Source: Streptomyces stelliscabiei
GTDB taxonomy: Bacteria > Actinomycetota > Actinomycetes > Streptomycetales > Streptomycetaceae
Direction of reading: 5' to 3'
Assembly: GCF_014873495.1 (NCBI RefSeq)
Contig: NZ_JADBGF010000001.1
Location: 3,968,001-4,032,000, forward strand
DNA: 64,000 nt
Position 1 is the stretch's first letter; each line of letters opens with the position of its first letter. The notes below the pieces were generated by a model. The model had not been told where the DNA came from. It ran no database searches and saw only the letters and a list, made by a program, of their open reading frames with translations. Positions 16,682-25,674 of this stretch are shown here, piece after piece. Position numbers and translations under genes: made by a program.

Positions 16682-18988
16682 ATGACGAGCACCACCGCAA
16701 CAGCCCCGGCGAGCGGGCCCGTCCACGAGGTCGAGCTGGCCATCGGCGGGATGACCTGCGCCTCCTGCGCGGCCCGCGTCGAGAAGAAGCTCAACCGCCT
16801 GGCCGGGGTCACCGCCTCGGTGAACTACGCGACCGAGAAGGCCAAGGTCGCGTACGCCGAGGGGATCGAGGTCGCCGACCTGATCGCCACGGTCGTGAAG
16901 ACGGGCTACACGGCGAAGGAGCCACCGCCCCCGGCTCCCCCGGTGGCCGCCCCGGCTCCGGCGACGGCCTCCGGAAGCGGCGAGGACGCCGGCGACCAGG
17001 ACGGCGACGACCCCGAACTCGCCGCCCTGCGGCAGCGGCTCTCCGTCTCCACGCTGCTCGCGGTGCCCGTGATCCTCATGTCCATGGTCCCCGCCCTGCA
17101 GTTCGACAACTGGCAGTGGCTCTCGCTGACGCTCGCCGCGCCGGTCGTCGTGTGGGGCGGGCTGCCGTTCCACCGGGCCGCGTTCACCAACCTCCGGCAC
17201 GGCGCGGCCACGATGGACACCCTCGTCTCCGTCGGCACGCTCGCCGCCTTCGGCTGGTCCCTGTGGGCCCTCTTCCTGGGGCACGCGGGCATGCCGGGCA
17301 TGCGGCACGGCTTCACCCTCACCGCGCTGCGGAGCGGCGCCGAGGCGCGCGCGTCGGCCTCGTCGGCGATCTACCTCGAAGTGGCCGCCGGAGTGGTGGC
17401 GTTCATCCTGCTCGGCCGCTATCTGGAGGCCCGCTCCAAGCGTCGCGCGGGCGCCGCGCTCAGGGCGCTGCTGACGCTGGGCGCCAAGGACGTCTCGGTG
17501 CTCCGCGAGGGGCGCGAGGTGCGGATCCCGGTGGCGGACCTGGCCGTCGGCGACCGCTTCGTCGTACGCCCCGGGGAGAAGTTCGCCACCGACGGGACCG
17601 TCGTCGAGGGCGCCTCCGCCGTCGACGCGTCCATGCTCACCGGCGAGTCGGTGCCGGTGGACGTGACGGCCGGGGACACCGTCACGGGTGCGACCGTGAA
17701 CGCCGGGGGCCGGCTGGTCGTCGAGGCCACCCGGGTCGGCGCGGACACCCAGCTGGCCCGGATGGCCCGGCTGGTGGAGGACGCGCAGAACGGCAAGGCG
17801 GAGGCACAGCGGCTCGCCGACCGGATCTCGGCGGTGTTCGTCCCCGTCGTCCTGTTGATCGCGATCGCCACCTTCGGCGCCTGGCTCGGCGCCACGGACG
17901 ACACCACCGCCGCCTTCACCGCCGCCGTCGCGGTGCTGATCATCGCCTGCCCGTGCGCGCTCGGCCTCGCCACCCCGACCGCCCTACTGGTCGGCACCGG
18001 CCGGGGCGCCCAGCTCGGCATCCTGATCAAGGGCCCCGAGGTCCTGGAGTCCACCCGCCGCGTCGACACCGTCGTCCTGGACAAGACCGGCACCGTCACC
18101 ACGGGCCGGATGACGCTCCTGAGTGCTCATGCCGCCGAGGGCGTCACCGAGGAGGACCTGCTCCGCCTCGCGGGCGCCGTCGAACACGCCTCCGAACATC
18201 CGGTGGGCCGGGCGATCGCCGCGGGCGCCGAGGACCGCCTGGGCGCGCTCCCGCCCGTGGACCACTTCGAGAACCTGCCCGGAAAGGGCGTACGCGGCCG
18301 CGTGGAGGGCCGCACCGTCCAGGTGGGCCGGATCCTCGACGGACCGCTCCCCGAGCCCCTGAGAGACGCCAAGGAGGCCGCCGAGGCCGCGGGCCGCACG
18401 GCGGTCGTGGTCACCCGCGACGGCGTGGCACTCGGTGTCGTCACGGTCGCCGACGCGATCAAGGAGACCAGCGCCGAGGCCGTACGGCGCCTGCGGGCGC
18501 TCGGACTCACCCCGGTCCTGCTCACGGGCGACAACGAGCGGGTGGCCCGGTCCGTGGCCGCCGCGGTCGGCATCTCCCCCGAGCACGTGATCGCCGAGGT
18601 GCTGCCCGAGGACAAGGTCGACGTCGTACGGCGACTCCAGAGCGAGGGCCGTACGGTCGCGATGGTCGGGGACGGGGTCAACGACGCGGCAGCGCTGGCC
18701 GCCGCCGACCTGGGGCTCGCCCTGGGCACGGGGACCGACGCGGCGATCGAGGCCGGGGACCTGACGCTCGTCCGCGGGGACCTTCGCGCGGCCGCCGACG
18801 CGATCCGGCTGTCGCGGCGCACCCTCTCCACGATCAAGGGCAATCTGGCCTGGGCCTTCGGCTACAACGTCGCGGCACTGCCGCTGGCCGCCGCCGGATT
18901 GCTCAACCCGATGATCGCGGGGGCGACTATGGCCTTTTCGTCCGTTTTCGTGGTAACGAACAGCTTGCGACTCAGGACATTTTCATGA
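16682..18988 (+). CDS. copA: Copper-exporting P1B-type ATPase
   Basis: Exports Cu(I) across the cytoplasmic membrane using ATP. The 768-residue protein has one N-terminal HMA domain (GMTCASCAAR, about 23-32), a Pro/Ala-rich linker (about 80-112), the actuator motif TGESVP, the intramembrane CPCALGLATP, the phosphorylation site DKTGTVT, the nucleotide-binding SEHPVGRAI and the hinge GDGVNDAAAL. The last helices contain YNVAALPLAA and MAFSSVFVVTNSLRL, the Cu(I)-type signature. A Met/His segment (GHAGMPGMRHG) between early membrane helices is probably on the outer face. The gene is co-transcribed with copZ. Confidence 0.96.
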   Translation: MTSTTATAPASGPVHEVELAIGGMTCASCAARVEKKLNRLAGVTASVNYATEKAKVAYAEGIEVADLIATVVKTGYTAKEPPPPAPPVAAPAPATASGSGEDAGDQDGDDPELAALRQRLSVSTLLAVPVILMSMVPALQFDNWQWLSLTLAAPVVVWGGLPFHRAAFTNLRHGAATMDTLVSVGTLAAFGWSLWALFLGHAGMPGMRHGFTLTALRSGAEARASASSAIYLEVAAGVVAFILLGRYLEARSKRRAGAALRALLTLGAKDVSVLREGREVRIPVADLAVGDRFVVRPGEKFATDGTVVEGASAVDASMLTGESVPVDVTAGDTVTGATVNAGGRLVVEATRVGADTQLARMARLVEDAQNGKAEAQRLADRISAVFVPVVLLIAIATFGAWLGATDDTTAAFTAAVAVLIIACPCALGLATPTALLVGTGRGAQLGILIKGPEVLESTRRVDTVVLDKTGTVTTGRMTLLSAHAAEGVTEEDLLRLAGAVEHASEHPVGRAIAAGAEDRLGALPPVDHFENLPGKGVRGRVEGRTVQVGRILDGPLPEPLRDAKEAAEAAGRTAVVVTRDGVALGVVTVADAIKETSAEAVRRLRALGLTPVLLTGDNERVARSVAAAVGISPEHVIAEVLPEDKVDVVRRLQSEGRTVAMVGDGVNDAAALAAADLGLALGTGTDAAIEAGDLTLVRGDLRAAADAIRLSRRTLSTIKGNLAWAFGYNVAALPLAAAGLLNPMIAGATMAFSSVFVVTNSLRLRTFS

Positions 18989-19442
18989 CCGCCGGGCAAA
19001 AGTCCCTCTAGAGTCCGGAAGCAGCCTCACATAAGCTCTTCACAAGGCTCGCGCATCATCCTTACGCTGGGGCCTCGATCACCGATTCGTGCCTCTTGCG
19101 TATCTTCAGGCGATACGGCGGGAGACGCAGATCACAGTGGTGTGAACGTAACCACCGAAGGGGTTCGTGAGTCTAAGTTGGCGATGTCAGAAGCGTCTTG
19201 GGGGGCGTGACTGGCATCTGGGGATGTCTTGGGGGACGTTCCCGGAATTGCGTTGCCGGGGCTCGTGCACCGGGGAGCTTTGAGCGGCCCTCCCGTACGT
19301 ACGCGTCCCGGCAGACCGCACACCGCCGCACAACAGCTACATACAAGTAGGCCGAGTTCTGCTCGTTCTGCTCAGCGATTCAGGCGCTGGTCCACCAGAC
19401 GCCCGGCCGGATCCCGTGGGGGGAATCCGCACCGGGACATGG
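18989..19442. other. Non-coding stretch after copA, with one possible 22-codon micro-ORF
   Basis: About 450 nt with mixed base composition, less GC-biased than the genes. No frame shows Streptomyces codon bias over a useful length. A GTG at 19142 opens 22 codons (VNVTTEGVRESKLAMSEASW then GA and a stop) preceded by GGGAGACG. It could be a leader peptide or the truncated start of a lost gene, but the support is weak. The stretch 19210-19400 resembles a long untranslated leader ending at the hairpin at 19443. Confidence 0.4.
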
Positions 19443-19511
19443 GAAGGCGCCCTGCTCGCCGGCCCGTGGGGGGACCAGCGTTGCAGGGCGCCTTCTCTCA
19501 TCTCTTTTTTT
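19443..19511 (+). terminator. Intrinsic terminator with T-run
   Basis: GAAGGCGCCCTGC (19443-19455) and GCAGGGCGCCTTC (19483-19495) form a perfect 13-bp stem, followed after nine bases by seven Ts (19505-19511). A classic T-run is uncommon in this window. It ends rightward transcription coming from copZ-copA or from a transcript in the gap. Confidence 0.8.
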
Positions 19512-19681
19512 GGGGCTCGGTTCGCCTCCGGGGCGCAGAAGCCTGTGTCGAGAGCGCGACCGTGCTCGACCCCTCCTTCGTCGGGGCCTCCGCGCGCTCG
19601 CGCTCTCGACACAGGCGCGCCCCTTCGGCTCACTCGCCGTAGGGCGCCCTCTTCCGTAGCGGGACGGCCGGGCAAAGCAGT

Positions 19682-19713
19682 GGGCCCGTACGGACGGCTC
19701 TCCGCACGGACCC
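19682..19713 (-). terminator. Hairpin downstream of citrate synthase
   Basis: Arms 19682-19694 and 19701-19713 pair as GGG/CCC, CCGT/ACGG and CGGA/TCCG with two single mismatches and a 6-nt loop. It lies 21 nt past the citrate synthase stop on the minus strand. Confidence 0.65.
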
Positions 19714-19733
19714 CTCTGCTACGCGTACTCGGT

Positions 19734-21023
19734 TCAGCGACCCTCGACCGGCACGAAGTCGCGCTCGACCACGCCCGTGTAGATCTGGCGCGGGCGGCCG
19801 ATGCGGGAGCCGGGCTCCTTGATCATCTCGTGCCACTGGGCGATCCAGCCGGGGAGGCGGCCGAGGGCGAAGAGGACCGTGAACATCTCGGTCGGGAAGC
19901 CCATGGCGCGGTAGATCAGACCCGTGTAGAAGTCCACGTTCGGGTAGAGGTTGCGCGAGACGAAGTAGTCGTCGGAGAGCGCGTGCTCCTCCAGCTTCAG
20001 CGCGATGTCCAGCAGCTCGTCGGACTTGCCGAGGGCGGAGAGGACGTCGTGCGCGGCGGCCTTGATGATCTTGGCGCGCGGGTCGAAGGACTTGTACACC
20101 CGGTGGCCGAAGCCCATCAGGCGGACGCCGTCCTCCTTGTTCTTCACCTTGCGGATGAAGGAGTCGACATCGCCGCCGTTGGCCTGGATGCCCTCCAGCA
20201 TCTCCAGGACGGACTGGTTCGCGCCGCCGTGCAGCGGGCCCCACAGCGCGGAGATGCCGGCGGAGATCGAGGCGAACATGTTCGCCTGCGAGGAGCCGAC
20301 CAGACGGACCGTGGACGTCGAGCAGTTCTGCTCGTGGTCCGCGTGCAGGATGAGGAGCTTGTCGAGCGCGGAGACGACGACCGGGTCCAGGTCGTACTCC
20401 TGGGCCGGGACCGAGAAGGTCATGCGCAGGAAGTTCTCGACGTAACCGAGGTCGTTGCGCGGGTAGACGAACGGGTGACCGATCGACTTCTTGTACGCGT
20501 ACGCCGCGATGGTCGGCAGCTTGGCGAGCAGGCGGATCGTGGAGAGGTTGCGCTGCCGCTCGTCGAACGGGTTGTGGCTGTCCTGGTAGAACGTCGACAG
20601 GGCGCTGACCACGGAGGACAGCATCGCCATCGGGTGGGCGTCCCGGGGGAAGCCCCGGTAGAAGTTCTTGACGTCCTCGTGCAGCAGGGTGTGCTGCGTG
20701 ATCTCGTTCTGGAACGTGGAGAGCTCGTCGACGGTCGGAAGCTCGCCGTTGATCAGCAGGTACGCCACCTCCAGGAAGGTGGAGCGCTCGGCCAGCTGCT
20801 CGATCGGGTAGCCGCGGTACCGAAGGATGCCCTGCTCACCGTCGAGATACGTGACGGCGGATTTATAGGCGGCGGTGTTCCCGTAGCCGCTGTCCAGGGT
20901 GACCAGACCGGTCTGGGCCCGGAGCTTCCCGATGTCGAAGCCCTTGTCGCCGACGGTGCTGTCGATCACCGGGTAGGTGTACTCGCCGTCGCCGTACCGC
21001 AGTACTACAGAGTTGTCGCTCAC
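19734..21023 (-). CDS. gltA: Citrate synthase
   Basis: Condenses oxaloacetate with acetyl-CoA, the entry step of the TCA cycle. From the GTG at 21023 the protein has 429 residues, the usual length of the hexameric bacterial type. It shows LHADHEQNCSTSTVRL, the acetyl-CoA-binding GPLHGGANQ with its active-site His, MGFGHRVYKSFDPRA, and the catalytic Asp in NVDFYTGLIYRAMG. The first residues SDNSVVLRYGDGEYTYPV match the family's small N-terminal domain; the open frame further upstream lacks this character and is left out. It is transcribed alone, with a promoter region at 21024-21281 that I cannot resolve. Confidence 0.95.
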   Translation of the reverse strand: MSDNSVVLRYGDGEYTYPVIDSTVGDKGFDIGKLRAQTGLVTLDSGYGNTAAYKSAVTYLDGEQGILRYRGYPIEQLAERSTFLEVAYLLINGELPTVDELSTFQNEITQHTLLHEDVKNFYRGFPRDAHPMAMLSSVVSALSTFYQDSHNPFDERQRNLSTIRLLAKLPTIAAYAYKKSIGHPFVYPRNDLGYVENFLRMTFSVPAQEYDLDPVVVSALDKLLILHADHEQNCSTSTVRLVGSSQANMFASISAGISALWGPLHGGANQSVLEMLEGIQANGGDVDSFIRKVKNKEDGVRLMGFGHRVYKSFDPRAKIIKAAAHDVLSALGKSDELLDIALKLEEHALSDDYFVSRNLYPNVDFYTGLIYRAMGFPTEMFTVLFALGRLPGWIAQWHEMIKEPGSRIGRPRQIYTGVVERDFVPVEGR

Positions 21024-21281
21024 GTCATCCCTCACCGACGTAGTGCCTCTTCTTCGAGGTGCCCTGACTGTCTCTACCATCCCCCAATTGGCTCTGGAGA
21101 GTGCACTCGGGGTCGACCATCGGGCCCATCGGCGGCACTGAGTGCCGCCAACTTGCCCATCCTGCCCCCTCCGTCCGCCATCCGGAAGGGCTGTGTGACC
21201 TTTACGACTCGTTTGATCGATCAAATTTCACTCACGGGTCGCCGGAACGGCGCGAGAGGTTCCCCCCAAGGCCGCCCACGG

Positions 21282-23540
21282 CTACAAAACCCGTGGTGCG
21301 AGCCGGAAGTCGAGAGCCGTGCACCGCCGGCCCGCGGAGACCGTGCGGACCGCCTGGCCTATGGCCTTGCGGGAGCCGACGAGGACCACCAGTTTCTTCG
21401 CCCTGGTCACCGCCGTATAGAGCAGATTGCGCTGGAGCATCATCCAGGCCCCCGTGGTGACGGGGATCACCACGGCCGGGTACTCGCTGCCCTGGGACCG
21501 GTGGATCGTCACCGCGTAGGCGTGCGCCAGCTCGTCCAGTTCGTCGAACTCGTACCCCACCTCCTCGTCCTCGTCGGTCAGGACCGTCAGCTTCTGGTCG
21601 ACCGGGTCGAGCGCGGTGACGACGCCGACGGTGCCGTTGAAGACGCCATTCTCGCCCTTGTCGTAGTTGTTGCGGATCTGGGTGACCTTGTCGCCGACGC
21701 GGAAGACCCGGCCGCCGAACCGCTTCTCGGCCAGGTCGGGGCGGGCCGGGGTGATGGCCTGCTGGAGCAGGCCGTTGAGGTTGCCCGCGCCCGCCGGGCC
21801 CCGGTGCATGGGTGCCAGGACCTGTACGTCCCGGCGCGGGTCGAGCCCGAACCTGGCCGGAATGCGACGGGCCGCCACGTCCACGGTGAGCCGGCCGGCC
21901 TCCTCCGTCTCGTCCTCGACGAAGAGGAAGAAGTCCTTCATGCCCTCGGTGACCGGGTGCTGTCCCGAGTTGATCCGGTGCGCGTTGGTCACCACACCGG
22001 ACTGCTGGGCCTGGCGGAAGACCTTGGTGAGCCGGACCGCCGGGATCGGGCTGCCGTCGGCCAGCAGATCACGCAGGACCTCTCCGGCGCCGACGCTGGG
22101 AAGCTGGTCGACGTCTCCGACGAAGAGGAGGTGCGCCCCCGGCGCCACCGCCTTCACCAGCTTGTTGGCCAGCAGGAGGTCCAGCATGGAGGCCTCGTCG
22201 ACGACCACCAGGTCGGCGTCCAGAGGGCGGTCCCTGTCGTAGGCCGCGTCGCCGCCGGGCTTCAGCTCCAGCAGGCGGTGGACGGTGGAGGCGTCGGCGC
22301 CGGTCAGCTCGGCCAGACGCTTGGCGGCGCGGCCGGTGGGGGCCGCCAGCGCGACCTTCGCCTTCTTGGCGCGGGCCAGCTCCACGATCGAGCGGACGGT
22401 GAAGGACTTGCCGCAGCCGGGGCCGCCGGTGAGCACGGCGACCTTCTCGGTCAGGGCGAGGCGTACGGCCGCCTCCTGCTCGGGGGCCAGCTCCGCGCCC
22501 GTACGCCCCCTCAGCCAGGTCAGCGCCTTGTCCCAGGCCACGTCGTGGAAGCCGGGCATCCGGTCCTCGTCCGTGCGCAGGAGGCGCAGCAGCTGGGCGG
22601 AGAGGGAGAGTTCGGCGCGGTGGAAGGGGACCAGGTAGATCGCGGTGACCGGGTCGCCGCCGTCCTGGCCGGGGACCTTCTCCCGTACGACGCCGGGTTC
22701 GCCGGATTCCTCGTCGGGCAGGGCGAGTTCGGCCAGGCACTCGATGACCAGGCCCGTGTCGACCTGGAGGAGTTTGACCGCGTCGGCGATCAGCCGCTCC
22801 TCGGGGAGGTAGCAGTTGCCCTGGTCGGTGGCCTGCGAAAGGGCGTACTGCAGGCCCGCCTTGACGCGCTCGGGGCTGTCGTGGGGGATGCCGACGGACT
22901 GGGCGATCCGGTCGGCGGTCAGGAAGCCGATGCCCCAGACGTCGGACGCCAGGCGGTAGGGCTGGTTCTTCACCACGCCGATCGAGGCGTCGCCGTACTT
23001 CTTGTAGATGCGCACCGCGATGGACGTGGACACCTCGACGGTCTGGAGGAAGAGCATGACCTCCTTGATCGCCTTCTGTTCCTCCCAGGCGTCGGCGATC
23101 TTCTTGGTGCGCTTGGGGCCGAGGCCGGGGACCTCGATGAGGCGCTTCGGCTCCTCCTCGATGATCTGGAGCGTGTCCAGGCCGAAGTGCTGGGTGATGC
23201 GGTCGGCGAAGACCGGGCCGATGCCCTTGACCAGGCCCGATCCGAGGTAGCGGCGGATTCCCTGGACGGTGGCCGGGAGGACGGTGGTGTAGTTCTCCAC
23301 CGTGAACTGCTTGCCGTACTGCGGATGTGAGCCCCAGCGGCCCTCCATGCGCAGGGACTCCCCGACCTGGGCGCCGAGCAGCGCGCCGACGACGGTGAGG
23401 AGATCGCCGCCGCCGCGGCCGGTGTCCACGCGCGCGACCGTGTAGCCGTTGTCCTCGTTGGCGTACGTGACGCGTTCCAGGACGCCTTCGAGTACGGCGA
23501 GACGTCGTTCGCCCGGGGGGTTTCCCGCCTGCTGAGCCAT
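21282..23540 (-). CDS. recD2: ATP-dependent RecD-like DNA helicase (RecD2)
   Basis: A 5'-3' DNA helicase of superfamily 1B, the RecBCD-independent kind found in Deinococcus and Gram-positives. It has 752 residues from the ATG at 23540. The N-terminal OB-like region is followed by helix-hairpin-helix DNA-binding motifs (GLVKGIGPVFADRI about 102; EVPGLGPKRTKKI about 136). Then come Walker A GGPGCGKS (about 372-379), DEAS (about 448), GDVDQLPSVGAGEV, FRQAQQS, and motifs V/VI (TIHRSQGSE, YTAVTRAKK). The role is inferred to be DNA repair or replication-fork processing. It is probably a single-gene unit; the longer frame upstream of 23540 lacks conserved sequence. Confidence 0.93.
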   Translation of the reverse strand: MAQQAGNPPGERRLAVLEGVLERVTYANEDNGYTVARVDTGRGGGDLLTVVGALLGAQVGESLRMEGRWGSHPQYGKQFTVENYTTVLPATVQGIRRYLGSGLVKGIGPVFADRITQHFGLDTLQIIEEEPKRLIEVPGLGPKRTKKIADAWEEQKAIKEVMLFLQTVEVSTSIAVRIYKKYGDASIGVVKNQPYRLASDVWGIGFLTADRIAQSVGIPHDSPERVKAGLQYALSQATDQGNCYLPEERLIADAVKLLQVDTGLVIECLAELALPDEESGEPGVVREKVPGQDGGDPVTAIYLVPFHRAELSLSAQLLRLLRTDEDRMPGFHDVAWDKALTWLRGRTGAELAPEQEAAVRLALTEKVAVLTGGPGCGKSFTVRSIVELARAKKAKVALAAPTGRAAKRLAELTGADASTVHRLLELKPGGDAAYDRDRPLDADLVVVDEASMLDLLLANKLVKAVAPGAHLLFVGDVDQLPSVGAGEVLRDLLADGSPIPAVRLTKVFRQAQQSGVVTNAHRINSGQHPVTEGMKDFFLFVEDETEEAGRLTVDVAARRIPARFGLDPRRDVQVLAPMHRGPAGAGNLNGLLQQAITPARPDLAEKRFGGRVFRVGDKVTQIRNNYDKGENGVFNGTVGVVTALDPVDQKLTVLTDEDEEVGYEFDELDELAHAYAVTIHRSQGSEYPAVVIPVTTGAWMMLQRNLLYTAVTRAKKLVVLVGSRKAIGQAVRTVSAGRRCTALDFRLAPRVL

Positions 23541-23580
23541 GATCCGACGGTACCGGTGGGGTACGACAGCCGGGGGCGGA

Positions 23581-23778
23581 TCAGTCCCGGGAACGGGTCT
23601 TGAGTGCTTCGAGGAAGGAGGCGAAGGCGGGGGCGGAGAAGGTGAGGGTGGCACGGGACGGGGTTTTGGAGTCGCGGACGGCTATGCGGGTGGGGGTGGG
23701 GGCTATCTCGACGCAGGCGTTGCCGTCGTCCGGGCCGGAGTAGGACGACTTCCGCCAGTTGCACATGAGGCGCCTCAC
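23581..23778 (-). CDS. DUF397 small protein (whiJ-locus type)
   Basis: A 65-residue protein with the DUF397 hallmarks WRKSSYSG, CVEIA and VRDSK, then TFSAPAFASFLEALK. In Streptomyces these small acidic proteins sit beside XRE/DUF5753 regulators of the WhiJ type and antagonise or tune them. It starts with a GTG (23778) that overlaps the regulator's TGA (GTGA); an internal ATG at 23766 would give a 61-residue form beginning MCNWRKSS, which matches the family start better. Confidence 0.9.
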   Translation of the reverse strand: MRRLMCNWRKSSYSGPDDGNACVEIAPTPTRIAVRDSKTPSRATLTFSAPAFASFLEALKTRSRD

Positions 23779-24611
23779 AGCTCTTTCGCCAGCCGATCGA
23801 TGAAGTCGCGCGACCGATCGGGGTCGAGCGACACGGCTTCCACCTTAAGGAAGCGTGTTCGGAAGGCGTTGAGCTGTGCTTCGGAGTCGATGAACGCCGA
23901 GCCGGTGGGCACGTCTCTCACCACAGTGTCGAGTCGGGGCACAGATCCGCCCGCGTACGTCATGGTGCTGGCCGCTCGGGCAAAGCCGTCCAGGTCGAAG
24001 GGGATGACGCGCACGACGATGTGATCCGCTTCGGAGCGACCGAGGAGCTTGGCGAGTTGAGCACGGGAGGCGGCACGGTCGCCGACTCTGATGCGCAAGG
24101 CCGCCTCATGGATCACCAACTCGTACGGGATCACGGACCGCTGGCGCGCGAGTCGGTGACGGACACGCAACTCAAGCTCGGAGTCCGTGAGTTCGGGGAC
24201 TCTGGACGAGAAGACCGAGCGCGCGTAGTCCTCCGTCTGGAGCATGCCCGGGACATACAGGATCGCCACTTCCCGCAAGAACTCGGCGTGATGTTCCAAC
24301 TCGGCGAGATCCAGGAACGACGTGGGCAACAGTCCCCGGTACTCCTCCCACCAACCCCGCGACCTGTCCCCGGCCATGGCCACCAGGGCATCGATGAACT
24401 GCGTGTCGGTGCAGGCGTAATGCGAAGCGAGCCGGCGCAGCCGCTCTTCGCTCACTCCGATGAGCCCCAGCTCGATGTGGCTGATCTGCACCCTGTTCGC
24501 CCCAAGAAGCGCCGCCGCCTGCACGGTTGTCAGGCCGGCGGTCTCACGAAGCCTCCGCAGTTCGGTGCCCAGACGCACCTGCCTGGCCGTCGGTTCGCTC
24601 CGCTGGACCAT
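23775..24611 (-). CDS. WhiJ-type XRE regulator (HTH + DUF5753)
   Basis: A 278-residue DNA-binding protein. The N-terminal XRE domain reads LGTELRRLRETAGLTTVQAAALLGANRVQISHIELG (about 14-49). The C-terminal DUF5753 domain has YVPGMLQTEDYARSVF and ends in SRDFIDRLAKEL. Proteins of this class act in development and antibiotic control in Streptomyces, together with a DUF397 protein and an ATPase of the anti-sigma-factor type. Both partners are present here: DUF397 overlaps the 3' end and the ATPase is divergent at 24791. No ligand is known. Confidence 0.92.
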   Translation of the reverse strand: MVQRSEPTARQVRLGTELRRLRETAGLTTVQAAALLGANRVQISHIELGLIGVSEERLRRLASHYACTDTQFIDALVAMAGDRSRGWWEEYRGLLPTSFLDLAELEHHAEFLREVAILYVPGMLQTEDYARSVFSSRVPELTDSELELRVRHRLARQRSVIPYELVIHEAALRIRVGDRAASRAQLAKLLGRSEADHIVVRVIPFDLDGFARAASTMTYAGGSVPRLDTVVRDVPTGSAFIDSEAQLNAFRTRFLKVEAVSLDPDRSRDFIDRLAKEL

Positions 24612-24675
24612 GTGCAGTCCTCCTCTTTCGGGGCCGGATCTCGCGACCGGCTTGCTTCGGGTTACACGTTACCCA

Positions 24676-24703
24676 TACCGTCAGTGACGCTACGAACACG
24701 GTA
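24676..24703. promoter_or_regulatory. Inverted repeats between whiJ-type regulator and ATPase (first triad)
   Basis: TACCGT (24676-24681) and ACGGTA (24698-24703) are inverted arms 16 nt apart. Between them CGTCA-G-TGACG (24679-24689) is a perfect palindrome. An imperfect GGGTTAC/GTTACCC pair lies just upstream. These are candidate sites for the divergent XRE regulator. Confidence 0.5.
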
Positions 24704-24790
24704 CGGAAGCGCACCGATCCGCCACGCATGGCCACGTCGGCAATGCCACCGCGCCCGAAATTCCCCTCACCGCAACGGAGTTGACGACCC

Positions 24791-25195
24791 ATGCCCGAAA
24801 CCTGGGACTACACCCTCCAGATCCCCAACGACCTCAGAGCCGTGACCGTCTGCCGCCGCACCCTGCGGCTGATCCTCACCCTGCACGGGCTCATCGGGCT
24901 GGTGGACACGGCGGAGCTGCTCGCGGCGGAGTTGATCTCCAATGCCGTACGGCACACGAAGGGGCCCGCCGCGCTGCGGGTGCGGCGGTCCGCGGAGGGG
25001 GTGGTGTGGATCGGGGCGTGGGACGCCGACCCCGAACCGCCGCGACCGCCGGAGCCGTTGGACGCGGTGGGCGAGCGGGAGGACGGGCGGGGGTTGGGGC
25101 TCGTCGTGGCGTGCACGCCGCACTGGGGATGGATGCCGTCGGCCAGGTTCGGCGAGCGGGGCAAGTACGTGTGGTGCGAGCTGGCGGCGGCCTAG
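24791..25195 (+). CDS. RsbW-like ATP-binding protein (HATPase_c_2) of a whiJ-type locus
   Basis: A 134-residue GHKL-fold ATPase resembling anti-sigma-factor kinases. The N-box is in AAELISNAVRHTKG (Glu-Leu-x-x-Asn-Ala), and the G1/G2 boxes are WDADPEPPRPP and EDGRGLGLVVA. It is divergent from the XRE regulator and forms the third member of the triad. Its TAG stop shares the tetranucleotide CTAG with the stop of the convergent HxlR gene. It is shorter than RsbW and lacks an obvious sigma factor nearby, so its partner is unknown. Confidence 0.88.
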   Translation: MPETWDYTLQIPNDLRAVTVCRRTLRLILTLHGLIGLVDTAELLAAELISNAVRHTKGPAALRVRRSAEGVVWIGAWDADPEPPRPPEPLDAVGEREDGRGLGLVVACTPHWGWMPSARFGERGKYVWCELAAA

Positions 25196-25602
25196 TCGGC
25201 GGCGTCGTACCGGGCGCGTGCCGCCAGCACGTCGGCCTCGTGGGTGACGGCCCATTGTCCGATCGTGACCAGCAGTTCCCGCAGTGAACGCCCCAGGTCC
25301 GTCAGCGCGTACTCGGCCCGTGGGGGGATGTCGGCGTGAAGGGTCCGGCTGATGAGTCCTTCGCGCTCCAGCGACCGCAGAGTACGCACCAGCATGCGGC
25401 GGCTGAGGCCCTGGACCGACCTGTCGAGCTCGTTGAAGCCGTAACTGCGCTCCGCCAGCAACGACAGCAGCACAGGGCTCCATTTGTCGCCGATCCGGCG
25501 CAGCAGCACCGTCGCCGGACACCCCTCGTGGTCAGCGACCGTGACCGGCACCGTGACGCCGCCGAAGGGTTCGTCCGCCGAAGTTCCGTGGAGGGGTGAC
25601 AT
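25192..25602 (-). CDS. HxlR family regulator, QorR-like
   Basis: A 136-residue winged-helix repressor. A single Cys lies in HEGCPATVLLRRIGDKWSPVLLSLL, at the position of the redox-sensing Cys of QorR/YodB-type HxlR proteins. The core reads FNELDRSVQGLSRRMLVRTLRSLEREGLISR, followed by PRAEYALTDLG. The ATG at 25602 is preceded by AAGAAGG; a TTG one codon earlier is not needed. It is divergent from an NmrA/QorB-type quinone oxidoreductase, the same pairing as ytfH-ytfG and qorR-qor in other bacteria, so it probably senses quinone or disulfide stress. Confidence 0.9.
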   Translation of the reverse strand: MSPLHGTSADEPFGGVTVPVTVADHEGCPATVLLRRIGDKWSPVLLSLLAERSYGFNELDRSVQGLSRRMLVRTLRSLEREGLISRTLHADIPPRAEYALTDLGRSLRELLVTIGQWAVTHEADVLAARARYDAAD

Positions 25603-25674
25603 CAATGTGCCTTCTTACGAGACCAGCACGCCATCACTGATCCTCAGGCTACACACACGACAGAGGAGCCTTTC

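Noticed and set aside
19229..19642. A 137-codon frame in the copA-citrate synthase gap
   Set aside because: It crosses the perfect terminator hairpin and T-run, has no ribosome-binding site and no codon bias.
19416..23330. A 1304-codon plus-strand frame opposite citrate synthase and recD2
   Set aside because: Antisense artefact of strong codon bias; both opposite genes have full sets of active-site motifs.
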